Source: an uncultured Bacteroidales bacterium (GTDB lineage: Bacteria; Bacteroidota; Bacteroidia; Bacteroidales; UBA932). From it: 64,000 nt of DNA. The first letter of the stretch is position 1, and every line of letters starts with the position of its first letter. The notes beneath the pieces are model-generated. The model did no database searches. It worked only from the letters and a program-made list of their open reading frames with translations, and had not been told where the DNA came from. Made by a program: the position numbers and the translations under genes. Shown in pieces: positions 10,348 to 17,987 of the stretch. Where the stretch lies: positions 1 to 64,000 of the forward strand of contig CAMKSQ010000003.1 of NCBI GenBank assembly GCA_946415475.1, given 5' to 3'.

Positions 10348-10431
10348 TCGTCCTTGAAAAAGGGCGAAAATAAGGATGAGAGGGGGTTTTGAGCCCCCTC
10401 GTCCTTAAAAAGGGGCAAAAATGAGGACGAG
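10348..10431. repeat. Paired-hairpin repeat, copy 2, overlapping the pbpC start
   Basis: Unit one (10348-10380) has arms TCGTCCTT and AAGGATGAG. Unit two (10398-10431) has CTCGTCCTT and GAGGACGAG. The unit starts are 50 bases apart, as in copy 1. The element begins directly after the stop codon of the macroglobulin gene, and its last arm contains the ATG at 10421 that opens pbpC. Confidence 0.8.
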
Positions 10432-12655
10432 AAAGATCATATGGGCCATTTTGGCGGGGCTGGGGGTGGCCTGGCTGTGCTGCTTGCCGCGGGAGCTGTT
10501 CCGGGACGTGAGTTACTCCACGGTGGTGGAGAGCGCGGAGGGCGAACTGCTGGGGGCGCGCATTGCGGCCGACGAGCAGTGGCGCTTCCCGCCCCGCGAC
10601 ACCGTGCCGGAGCGCTATGCCACGGCCCTGGTCCAGTTCGAGGACCGGGCGTTCTGGTGGCACCCGGGGGTGAATCCGGTGGCGCTCGTGCGGGCGGCCG
10701 TGGACAACCTCCGGGCCGGGCACGTGGTGAGCGGGGGCTCCACCCTTACCATGCAGGTCATTCGCCTGTCCCGGCAAAAGGAGCGCACGCTGTGGCAGAA
10801 AACCATCGAGGCGGTGCAGGCCACCCGGCTGGAGTTCCGCTATTCCAAGAAACACATTCTGGCACTGTATGCCGCCCACGCCCCTTACGGTGGGAACGTA
10901 GTGGGACTGGAGGCGGCCGCCTGGCGCTATTTTGGCCGCCCCGCGGCGGAACTTTCCTGGGCAGAGGCCGCTACGCTGGCCATCCTGCCCAATGCGCCCG
11001 GCACGCTGCACCTGAGCCGGGGCCGGGAACAACTGCTGGCCAAACGGAACCGCCTGCTGGAGCGTCTGCTGGCGCACGGGGATATCGACCGGGACACTTA
11101 TGAAGCGGCCCTGGAAGAGCCGCTGCCCGGCGCTCCCCTGCCCTTGCCCACGCTGGCGCCGCATTACGTGAACCGTTGCCCGCAAGGCCAGCGGACACGG
11201 ACCAGCATACGCTTCCAATTGCAGAAAGCCGTTTCGGAGGCCGTGGACCGGCGTTCAAGCGACCTGGCGGCGGAGGGCGTGGCGGACATGGCGGCCGTGG
11301 TGATCGACAATGCGAGCGGAGCGGTGGTGGCGTATATCGGCAATGCCTGTATGGACCGGGAAAGGCCGGGGATGCAGGTGGATGTGGCGGCACGGGCACG
11401 CAGTACCGGGAGTATCCTGAAGCCGTTTTTGTATGCGGCGGCGCTGGAAGAAGGGGTAATTCTGCCCCGGACGCTGCTGCCGGACATTCCCATGAATCTG
11501 GGAGGCTTTGCGCCGCAGAACTTTGACCGGCAGTTCTATGGGGCGGTTCCGGCCCATGAGGCGCTGGCCCGCTCGCTGAATGTCCCGGCGGTGTATCTCC
11601 TTCGCTCTTACGGCGTGTCCAAGTTCCATGCCCTGCTCAAAGCGGCGGGGTTGAGCACCCTCACGGAGGCGCCGGAGCACTACGGGCTGTCGCTCATCCT
11701 GGGCGGTGCGGAGGCGCGTCTGGACGAGGTGACGGCGGCGTATGCAGGGATGGTGCGGTTCTATCAGGGGCAAAACGAGGCCGATTCGCCCCTAAGTGGG
11801 GGTCCGAAGGGAGCCTCCGGGGCAAGACAAGGCGATTTTGCCCCTCAGCTGGCAATCTGGTACACGCTGGAGGCGTTGCAGGGGGTGAATCGACCCGATG
11901 AACTGGACTGGCGGCTGATCCGTTCGGTGCGGAAGGCGGCTTGGAAGACCGGCACCAGTTACGGTTTCCGCGATGCCTGGGCGGTGGGGATGACGCCGAC
12001 TTACACCATTGGCGTATGGGCGGGCAATGCGCAGGGCCAGGGCGTGCCGGGGCTCACGGGCGCCCGCGCCGCCGGGCCGGTGATGTTCGATATCCTAAAC
12101 CTGCTGCCGGCCGATACGCAGTGGTTTGAGATGCCCGATCAGGTCGGGCAGGACGGGGGCGTCACCCCCGGCCCGGACCGGGGGGCTGCCTGGGCGGCGG
12201 TGTGCGTGCGGTCGGGCATGCTGGCGGGGCCGGAGTGCCCTGAGAAGGAGGATGCGCTCATTCCGGCGGCGGGGCTGGAAACCGCCCCCTGCCCTTACCA
12301 CAAGAACGGGGAGTTTGTGCTGCCGCCCGCCATGGAGTGGTATTACAAACCCCATCACCCGGAATACACCGGTGCCCGAAAAACCCGCCAGGAGAAAGCC
12401 ATAGAGTTCATCTACCCGGCATCCGGCAGCACCCTCACCCTCCCCCGGCAGTTAAACGGCCAGGTGGAAGGTGTGGTGTTCCGCGCAGCGCACCACCAGA
12501 CAGATGCCACCCTCTGGTGGCACATGGACAACACGTACATCGGGGAAACCCGCTTCCTCCATGAGCTCCGCCTGGCCCCCGCTCCCGGGAAGCACGCCCT
12601 CACGGTGGTAGATGGCCAGGGTAATACGGCTTCAGTGGTGTTCTATGTCCGTTAG
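10421..12655 (+). CDS. pbpC: Penicillin-binding protein 1C
   Basis: A 744-residue bifunctional class A PBP of the PbpC type, polymerising and (presumably) cross-linking peptidoglycan at the inner membrane. One N-terminal membrane helix (about 6-20). The GT51 domain has the catalytic EDRAFWWHPG (Glu74) and GGSTLTMQ (about 105-112). The transpeptidase has SILK (Ser331), SLN (385-387) and KTGT (509-512). A BiPBP_C domain ends the protein. Two stretches look inserted: residues about 449-475, encoded by an 80-bp element with inverted ends, and a Gly/Pro-rich stretch near 573-590. The first codons (MRTRK) come from a dispersed repeat. Partner of the upstream macroglobulin. Confidence 0.95.
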   Translation: MRTRKIIWAILAGLGVAWLCCLPRELFRDVSYSTVVESAEGELLGARIAADEQWRFPPRDTVPERYATALVQFEDRAFWWHPGVNPVALVRAAVDNLRAGHVVSGGSTLTMQVIRLSRQKERTLWQKTIEAVQATRLEFRYSKKHILALYAAHAPYGGNVVGLEAAAWRYFGRPAAELSWAEAATLAILPNAPGTLHLSRGREQLLAKRNRLLERLLAHGDIDRDTYEAALEEPLPGAPLPLPTLAPHYVNRCPQGQRTRTSIRFQLQKAVSEAVDRRSSDLAAEGVADMAAVVIDNASGAVVAYIGNACMDRERPGMQVDVAARARSTGSILKPFLYAAALEEGVILPRTLLPDIPMNLGGFAPQNFDRQFYGAVPAHEALARSLNVPAVYLLRSYGVSKFHALLKAAGLSTLTEAPEHYGLSLILGGAEARLDEVTAAYAGMVRFYQGQNEADSPLSGGPKGASGARQGDFAPQLAIWYTLEALQGVNRPDELDWRLIRSVRKAAWKTGTSYGFRDAWAVGMTPTYTIGVWAGNAQGQGVPGLTGARAAGPVMFDILNLLPADTQWFEMPDQVGQDGGVTPGPDRGAAWAAVCVRSGMLAGPECPEKEDALIPAAGLETAPCPYHKNGEFVLPPAMEWYYKPHHPEYTGARKTRQEKAIEFIYPASGSTLTLPRQLNGQVEGVVFRAAHHQTDATLWWHMDNTYIGETRFLHELRLAPAPGKHALTVVDGQGNTASVVFYVR
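11766..11845. repeat. 80-bp element with inverted ends inside pbpC
   Basis: AGGGGCAAAA (11766-11775) and TTTTGCCCCT (11836-11845) are perfect inverted ends of an 80-bp stretch that stays in frame and encodes a Ser/Gly/Pro-rich loop (SPLSGGPKGASGARQG) unlike the rest of the enzyme. It looks like a small palindromic element tolerated in a surface loop. No second copy was found in this window, so mobility is conjecture. Confidence 0.45.
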
Positions 12656-12670
12656 TCCATAGGGTTATTT

Positions 12671-12701
12671 TTTGCAATCTTATAAACTATTTGTATATTT
12701 G
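12671..12701 (+). promoter_or_regulatory. Promoter of the kinase/regulator operon
   Basis: TTTG (12671-12674), exactly 19 bases, TATATTTG (12694-12701). This is a perfect -33/-7 pair. The start codon GTG 12758 lies about 50 bases after the predicted transcription start. Confidence 0.85.
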
Positions 12702-12757
12702 TGGGTTAGGGACATAGAGCCCAGCATGCATAAAACGAACGTAAAAGTTGTTATACC

Positions 12758-14695
12758 GTGATTAGAAAAAAAATTCTGTGCTTTCTTATCACACTGCCGT
12801 GTGCACTCTTTATGCTGCGCGCGCAAAACAACGCGTACAGCATTGACGATCAATGCTATAACCTTTTCCGAGAAACAGAAGCCCAGTTAGGGCAGCCTGG
12901 CTTTCAGGAAGCCAATAATGCCCTCCTGGCAGAGGCACGGAAAAAAGGCGATACCAAGGCGGAAACCCTGTACTACGTGGAGCAGATGAAAAACTTCACG
13001 CAGAGCAAGCGCCTCAAACCCGTCACGGAAGAGGATGACGACCGGCTCAACCTCCTCATGGAGGAGCTCAAGCAGAATGCCCTGAAAAACGGCTACAGCC
13101 AGTATTACTATTACGCCTATGAGATGGCGCAGACCTACTTCTACAACCACGACAAATTCTACAGGACCATGGAACTGGCGCAGGAGATGCAGACCTACGC
13201 CAGAGAGAACGGGGACGAATACGGTATGTGGATGGGGACGCGCTACCTGGTGTCACTCTACGTAGCGCAGAACGACTACTTATCGGCCAAAAAATACATC
13301 CTTGAAGCGCTGAACATCTTCCACAACAGCACGGACCCAACCGTAAAGCGGCAAAGCGTCTGCCGGCTGTACTGCGACCTGGCCGACACCTACCCCATCG
13401 GCCATGACTCTGTCCGCATCAACCTCAAAAAGGCCGAACAGGCTGCCAAACAGCACCTGGACACCCTGCGCTGCCATTACCAGCGGGCCAAGCTGGCGGC
13501 CTTCGACAAGGACATCAAGTCCTACGAACAGCACCGTGACTACTGCCGGCAGGACCGCCTCCTCTTCCAAATCAGTTCCACGGCACAGCAACTGTTCAGC
13601 CGCATAGACTCCCTGGTTTATGGCTATGGGCTCAAGGACATTAATTTTGACTACTACACCACGCGCCTGCGGGAAGTCAAGTACACCGCCAACATCGCGG
13701 AGGTTTATGGCTTCAAGGACCTGGCCTTCGAGATAGAGAAAAGCCTGAACGCCTTCAACGAGCAAAAAATTTCCCAGACCAACCAGTCGCGCCTGGTGGA
13801 GATGAGCGCCCGGATGGGCAACAACATGCTGCAGGCACAGGTAACGGCCCAGTCCATCCAGATGCGCCGCACCTCCATCCTCCTGATGATCCTGCTCACC
13901 ATCATCCTGCTGGGTACCTTGGTGTTCCTGCTCTTCTATATCCGCAGCCTCCGGCGCACCAACGAGAAAGTCCGGCTGGCCGATGCCGCCAAGACCCGTT
14001 TCGTGCAGAACATGAGCCACGAGGTCCGCACTCCACTGAACGCCATTGTGGGCTTCTCCCAGCTGCTTTCCCTCCCGGACGGCAGTTTCCCGGAAGCGGA
14101 GAAAGAAGAGTTTGCCGCACATATCGTGAACAACTCCAAGATGCTCACCATGCTGCTGGACGATATCCTGAATGCATCGGCCATGGACAAGGGCACATAC
14201 AAGATTACCTATGAGCCCGGAGAGCTCCACCGCATGGCGCAGGCGGCTATTTCCAGCACCGAGCACCGTTTGCAGCCGGGCGTACACATGTTTTACGTTC
14301 CGGAGCAGGAGGAGCCGTTCACCTTTGTCACGGATCCCGGTCGCGTACAGCAAATCCTGATTAACCTGCTTTCCAACGCGTGCAAACACACATCGGCCGG
14401 CGAAATTCGCCTCACCAGTTCGTTAAAGGCCAACCCGGGCTATGTGACCTTTGCCGTAACCGATACCGGCATGGGCATTCCGCCGGAACAGGCAGAGAAA
14501 ATTTTTGAGCGCTTTGCCAAACTCAATGATTTTGTGCAAGGAACCGGCCTGGGACTGAGCATCTGCCGGGATATCGCCGACCGCATGGGCGCCAAAGTGT
14601 ACCTGGACACCGCGTATTCCGGAAAGGGCGCCCGTTTTATTTTCCAGGTGCCCGTGGAGCCGACAACCACTCTTGAAAACATTAAAAACCAATAA
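12758..14695 (+). CDS. Membrane histidine kinase with TPR-like sensor region
   Basis: A 645-residue sensor kinase. Residues 1-22 are a signal peptide, followed by about 350 residues of helical, TPR-like periplasmic sequence, one membrane helix (about 370-393, ILLMILLTIILLGTLVFLL), a short coiled linker, and the HisKA domain with phospho-acceptor His421 in NMSHEVRTPLNA. The ATPase domain shows the N box (INLLSNACKHT), G1 (DTGMGIP) and G2 (GTGLGLSICRD). There is no attached receiver domain. GTG is the start codon. A receiver-only protein begins one base after the stop, so phosphate most likely passes to it. The signal sensed is unknown. Confidence 0.93.
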   Translation: MIRKKILCFLITLPCALFMLRAQNNAYSIDDQCYNLFRETEAQLGQPGFQEANNALLAEARKKGDTKAETLYYVEQMKNFTQSKRLKPVTEEDDDRLNLLMEELKQNALKNGYSQYYYYAYEMAQTYFYNHDKFYRTMELAQEMQTYARENGDEYGMWMGTRYLVSLYVAQNDYLSAKKYILEALNIFHNSTDPTVKRQSVCRLYCDLADTYPIGHDSVRINLKKAEQAAKQHLDTLRCHYQRAKLAAFDKDIKSYEQHRDYCRQDRLLFQISSTAQQLFSRIDSLVYGYGLKDINFDYYTTRLREVKYTANIAEVYGFKDLAFEIEKSLNAFNEQKISQTNQSRLVEMSARMGNNMLQAQVTAQSIQMRRTSILLMILLTIILLGTLVFLLFYIRSLRRTNEKVRLADAAKTRFVQNMSHEVRTPLNAIVGFSQLLSLPDGSFPEAEKEEFAAHIVNNSKMLTMLLDDILNASAMDKGTYKITYEPGELHRMAQAAISSTEHRLQPGVHMFYVPEQEEPFTFVTDPGRVQQILINLLSNACKHTSAGEIRLTSSLKANPGYVTFAVTDTGMGIPPEQAEKIFERFAKLNDFVQGTGLGLSICRDIADRMGAKVYLDTAYSGKGARFIFQVPVEPTTTLENIKNQ

Positions 14696-14696
14696 C

Positions 14697-15116
14697 ATGA
14701 CACCAATTTACGCACAAGCGCACGACTATTCCGCGTTCAATGTCCTGGCTGTGGACGACATTCCCCTGAATCTGATGTTGGTGCAGAAGATGCTGGGACG
14801 CTTCAACTTTGAAATGCGCACCGCCACCGGTGGCCAGCAGGCGCTGGATGCCGTAGAAGAGAAGAAACCGGACCTGATTCTGCTGGACCTGATGATGCCC
14901 GGGATTGACGGATTTGAGGTTCTCAGACGCCTCCGGGAGAATCCGGAGACGGCGGACATCCAGGTTGTCATCCTGAGCGCCCTCAACTCCAACGAAGACG
15001 TTGTGAAAGGCTTCAATGCCGGTGCCAACGACTTTATCATGAAGCCCATCATTATGGAAAAGCTGCTCACGTGCGTAGTGAACCAGCTCACCATTGTAGA
15101 AAAACGCTCCAAGTAG
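14697..15116 (+). CDS. Single-domain response regulator
   Basis: A 139-residue CheY-like receiver with no output domain. The acidic pair VDD near residue 17, the phospho-acceptor Asp64 (LLDLMMPGIDGFEVL), a Ser in VVILSALN and the Lys of IMKPI are all present. Start taken at ATG 14697, one base after the kinase stop; an earlier ATG inside the kinase gene (14673) is less likely. With no DNA-binding domain it must act by protein contact or as a phosphate shuttle; the partner is not evident. Confidence 0.9.
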   Translation: MTPIYAQAHDYSAFNVLAVDDIPLNLMLVQKMLGRFNFEMRTATGGQQALDAVEEKKPDLILLDLMMPGIDGFEVLRRLRENPETADIQVVILSALNSNEDVVKGFNAGANDFIMKPIIMEKLLTCVVNQLTIVEKRSK

Positions 15117-15120
15117 GTCC

Positions 15121-16461
15121 GTGCGTCGCCGCATCCTGCTCATACTGGTGCTGCTGACGGCCCTGGCTAGCTGGGGCCGGGCCCAGATTGTGAACCGGCT
15201 GCGGGTAGACCAACCCACCTTCCTGCGGTATGCCTACTGCCGGATGCAGGAGTTCAATCCGGACAACCTGGCCATAGCAGATTCCCTATACCGGGAGGGC
15301 ATGGCCCAGAACAACTTCCGCTACAAATGCCTGGCGCTGTCACTGGCCTACCCCGTGCACTTTGCGCAGGGAGAATACGGGAAGATGGATGCCACCATTG
15401 TAGAGATAAAAAACCTGCTCCAGGACCGCAAAGACCTGAGGGAATTCTATTTCGCCACCCTCCACGAGTATTGCGTGTTCCTGCTCCAGTGCGACCGCAT
15501 GCCGGATGCCATGCTGGAGGCGCGTGCCATGGAGCGTCTGGCCCAAGCGGAGAAAAAGCCGGTGGGAAAGATGTACGCTTACCGGATTATCGGCCTTATC
15601 CAAAGCTACCGGAACAACCCCTGGCTGGCCATTGAGAACCTGGAGGAAGCGGTCAAATTCACCCGCGAAGCCCGGCAGGAGCAGGACCTCCCCAACCTCT
15701 ACATCCTCCTGGCGCAGGAAAATGTCAAAAGAAAGCATTTCGATGAGGTGCAGGCCTATTGCGACAAAGCCCAGGAATATGCTTCCTTCTTCCCCATCGT
15801 GGACCTGAAAATCCGCATGACCAAGGCCCTCCTTTATCATGCACAGGGGGACCATACCGCTTTTATCAAGGCCTACAAAAACTTATGCGCGGACCCGCAT
15901 TACACCCTGCAGGCAGACCCGCTGTCCAGGGACCGGCTGGACATCACTTACCTTGTGCTTAACGGAGAACTGGAAAAGGCGCTGGAGAAGGCCGGTACGC
16001 TGGAACCGCTCCGGGAACGGCTGGCGCACCAACAGGACATTTACGCCCGGATGGGCCTATACCAGGACGCTTACAGCCACCTGGAGCAGCTCATGAACGA
16101 GAAAGATTCCGTCTACATAAAAGTCCAGAACGAGGACCTGGCCATCCTGGATGCAGAGATGGAAAACGCACAGCTGCGGGAAGAAGCCCAGCGCCTGGAA
16201 GCGCGCAACCAGATCACCATCCTGCTAGGCTTCCTGCTCATGTTTGCCCTTGCGTTCATCTCCATCCTGGTACAACAGTGGCGGCTAAGGGAAAACCTGG
16301 ACCAAATGCGCCACAAAAATGCAGAGATGCTGAAAAACAGGCAGGCCTACCGGAAATTGTTGGACTCCCAGGAGGCCCAGAATGCCTGGCGAATCCAAAT
16401 GTTACAGAACAGAACCACCAATATACTCACGCAGGACTATGAAGATATCCTCTCTCTTTAA
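15121..16461 (+). CDS. TPR/coiled-coil membrane protein, kinase-like without a kinase domain
   Basis: A 446-residue protein beginning with GTG four bases after the regulator stop. Signal peptide (about 1-21), helical TPR-like periplasmic region to about residue 335, coiled coil (DAEMENAQLREEAQRLEARN), one membrane helix (about 362-382) and a second cytoplasmic coiled coil (to the end). The plan mirrors the sensor half of the kinase two genes upstream, but no HisKA or ATPase follows. It could pair with the kinase or act as a scaffold. That function is inference; no closer family is recognised. Confidence 0.8.
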   Translation: MRRRILLILVLLTALASWGRAQIVNRLRVDQPTFLRYAYCRMQEFNPDNLAIADSLYREGMAQNNFRYKCLALSLAYPVHFAQGEYGKMDATIVEIKNLLQDRKDLREFYFATLHEYCVFLLQCDRMPDAMLEARAMERLAQAEKKPVGKMYAYRIIGLIQSYRNNPWLAIENLEEAVKFTREARQEQDLPNLYILLAQENVKRKHFDEVQAYCDKAQEYASFFPIVDLKIRMTKALLYHAQGDHTAFIKAYKNLCADPHYTLQADPLSRDRLDITYLVLNGELEKALEKAGTLEPLRERLAHQQDIYARMGLYQDAYSHLEQLMNEKDSVYIKVQNEDLAILDAEMENAQLREEAQRLEARNQITILLGFLLMFALAFISILVQQWRLRENLDQMRHKNAEMLKNRQAYRKLLDSQEAQNAWRIQMLQNRTTNILTQDYEDILSL

Positions 16462-16861
16462 AAGCCATAGCAGCGAACTGCTTGCCCTTGTCATTTTCCT
16501 GATAGGCTCCTCCCTGAGCATGCTGGGCCTCATCCAACGCATTCCCCTCATTTTGGGGATTGCGGGCGTGGTGATTCTGGTGGCCGGTCTGTTATACTTC
16601 TGCCTCAAACTGGTATCCGAACGCGCCTACAAGGAGTATTACAAGGACAGCTATGAGATTGAGCACGAGACCATTGAGGACGAGATCCGCAAATCCATGC
16701 GCTACCACCGGTACCAAGAGGCTGTCCTGGCCCGCTATGAGAGCGCCTGCCGGGACCTGGGGCTGGTGGACGAACAAAAAGACTGGCTCCTGGACCTGCT
16801 CATGGCCGAGAAGAACAAGGTGGACAAAGAGTTGGATGCCCAGGACGGCGGGCATATCTAG
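16439..16861 (+). CDS. Small two-helix membrane protein
   Basis: A 140-residue protein whose start ATG 16439 overlaps the end of the preceding gene by 23 bases. Two adjacent membrane helices (about residues 14-32 and 36-57: LLALVIFLIGSSLSMLGL and IAGVVILVAGLLYFCL) are followed by a charged helical cytoplasmic tail (KDSYEIEHETIEDEIRKSMR). No family recognised. Being last in the kinase operon, it may take part in the same signalling path. Right after its stop codon, in the same frame, comes a decayed pbpC 3' fragment. Confidence 0.75.
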   Translation: MKISSLFKSHSSELLALVIFLIGSSLSMLGLIQRIPLILGIAGVVILVAGLLYFCLKLVSERAYKEYYKDSYEIEHETIEDEIRKSMRYHRYQEAVLARYESACRDLGLVDEQKDWLLDLLMAEKNKVDKELDAQDGGHI

Positions 16862-16981
16862 GGGGGCGTCACCTCCTACCGCCACGAACTCCTTCTGGCC
16901 CCGGAACCAGGCAAACACACCCTCACCGTAGTAGACGATGAAGGCAACACCGCCTTCGTCCGCTTCATCATTGCCGACTAG
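16862..16981 (+). pseudogene. Fragment of a pbpC 3' end
   Basis: Read in the frame of the preceding gene, positions 16877-16981 encode YRHELLLAPEPGKHTLTVVD and then DEGNTAFVRFIIAD before a stop. This closely matches the last 33 residues of PbpC (HELRLAPAPGKHALTVVD...GNTASVVFYVR). There is no start codon or upstream domain. Many synonymous differences show the copy is old or comes from a paralog. The stretch GGGGGCGTCACC at its left edge (16862-16873) also occurs inside pbpC at 12155-12166. Confidence 0.7.
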
Positions 16982-17418
16982 ACCCGGCAGGCGTTCACGA
17001 AGTCTTCCGGGGTCATTACTTTCATAGGACGGGGCACTTCGCGGGAAAGAAGCTTTTTGTCACAGGTGACGATGATGTCACAGCACTGGCTGTAGGCAAA
17101 GGATATCTGGGCGCTGTCTTCGATGTCGGGGTTGGCATCCCGAAGGGCAGTTTTGAGATCAAAGGTATCTATATAACTGGAGTTGGTATGGTCCAGCATA
17201 TAGAGCACCGACTCTCTGAATACTGAAGCAACATATTTCGGGTGTTTCCGACAGACATAAGCCGCATCCAATAAACTCTGAGTAGATATGGCTGCCTCTA
17301 CGCGACTATGATAAACCAAGAATAATAAATCAGTGGCGATTGTATGCCCAGCCCTCTCCTCCTGAAAAAAATCCAAGAGGATATTCGTATCAATAAATAT
17401 CTTTATTTTATTCTCCAT
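16978..17418 (-). CDS. PIN-domain toxin
   Basis: A 146-residue PIN-fold ribonuclease, the toxin of a type II pair. Acidic residues of the active site are visible in FIDTNILLDFF (Asp near residue 9), in NPDIEDSAQ (about residue 100) and in IVTCDKKLL (about 120). Start placed at ATG 17418 (MENKIKIF), because the frame upstream runs through the antitoxin gene. It overlaps the antitoxin stop by 11 bases, a normal coupling. It overlaps the pbpC fragment by a few bases on the other strand. The target RNA cannot be told from sequence. Confidence 0.88.
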   Translation of the reverse strand: MENKIKIFIDTNILLDFFQEERAGHTIATDLLFLVYHSRVEAAISTQSLLDAAYVCRKHPKYVASVFRESVLYMLDHTNSSYIDTFDLKTALRDANPDIEDSAQISFAYSQCCDIIVTCDKKLLSREVPRPMKVMTPEDFVNACRV

Positions 17419-17719
17419 ACTTTTCCCAAAGTGCATCCCATAAAATTTGTTTATCCATTTCGGCCTGGTCGAAAGCGTCCAGTCCCTCATATTCCTTTGG
17501 AAGCTTTCCTTTGATGGCAAACCTATCCAATTCTCGTGCTTTCTCAAAGAACTCCGGAGGCAGTTTGGGAAAGACCAATTCCCTTCCCCATCTATCTTCC
17601 AGAGTTTCCTCTACCAAAGTATTCAAAGACTTGTGCTCTTTTTTAGCTTGCCATTTGAGCCTTTCCAGCAAAGAATCCTTGAGCCGGAAGGCCGTTTGTG
17701 TTCTGGGTACCGTTTCCAT
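17408..17719 (-). CDS. Ribbon-helix-helix antitoxin
   Basis: A 103-residue protein with an Arc-type RHH fold at its N-terminus (TQTAFRLKDSLLERLKW then KEHKSLNTLVEETLEDRW) and an acidic C-terminal tail that would wrap the PIN toxin. Start at ATG 17719 (METVPRT). First gene of the pair; such antitoxins normally repress their own promoter, here at 17737-17767, which faces the promoter of the peptide gene on the other strand. Confidence 0.85.
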   Translation of the reverse strand: METVPRTQTAFRLKDSLLERLKWQAKKEHKSLNTLVEETLEDRWGRELVFPKLPPEFFEKARELDRFAIKGKLPKEYEGLDAFDQAEMDKQILWDALWEKYGE

Positions 17720-17736
17720 TTGTATAACACTTTTCG

Positions 17737-17767
17737 CAAATATATAACAATATTTGGAAGGAAGCAA
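17737..17767 (-). promoter_or_regulatory. Toxin-antitoxin promoter
   Basis: On the minus strand TTGC (17764-17767), 19 bases, TATATTTG (17737-17744). It overlaps the divergent promoter 17753-17784, so regulation of the two could be linked. Confidence 0.6.
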
Positions 17768-17784
17768 GGAATTTCTTATATTTG
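17753..17784 (+). promoter_or_regulatory. Promoter of the 49-residue peptide gene
   Basis: TTTG (17753-17756), 20 bases, TATATTTG (17777-17784). Transcription would start near 17790, leaving a leader of about 33 bases before ATG 17824. Confidence 0.7.
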
Positions 17785-17823
17785 TAAGTTAAATAACGGT
17801 ACAAAATAACCAACTAACCACAT

Positions 17824-17973
17824 ATGAAACTCACTTATTTGACTCCGGAACTTGAGGTTCTGGAACTTAGCCCGAGGGATGGGCTGTTATTGGAATTGTC
17901 GGGAGGAACGGGAACGGGCAGCAATATGCTGGACCCGGATCTGTCACAAGATCCGTTCGGCATTATCATTTAA
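17824..17973 (+). CDS. 49-residue peptide, unknown function
   Basis: Encodes MKLTYLTPELEVLELSPRDG, then a leucine stretch (LLLELSGG), a Gly/Thr-rich turn, and a C-terminal SQDPFGIII. It has its own promoter and sits 14 bases upstream of a lipoprotein gene. Small proteins opening MKKxYxxPxxEVxxL are common in Bacteroidales, usually annotated hypothetical; this one fits that pattern. The leader-like acidic N-terminus followed by GG would suit a processed peptide, but no maturase or peptidase gene is near. Coding status rests on the intact frame, promoter and family-like N-terminus. Confidence 0.65.
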   Translation: MKLTYLTPELEVLELSPRDGLLLELSGGTGTGSNMLDPDLSQDPFGIII

Positions 17974-17987
17974 CGGGAGGACGCACT

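Noticed and set aside
17419..17547. 43-residue N-terminal extension of the PIN toxin
   Set aside because: The extension overlaps the antitoxin gene in another frame and lacks PIN sequence; MENKIKIFIDTN is a normal PIN start.
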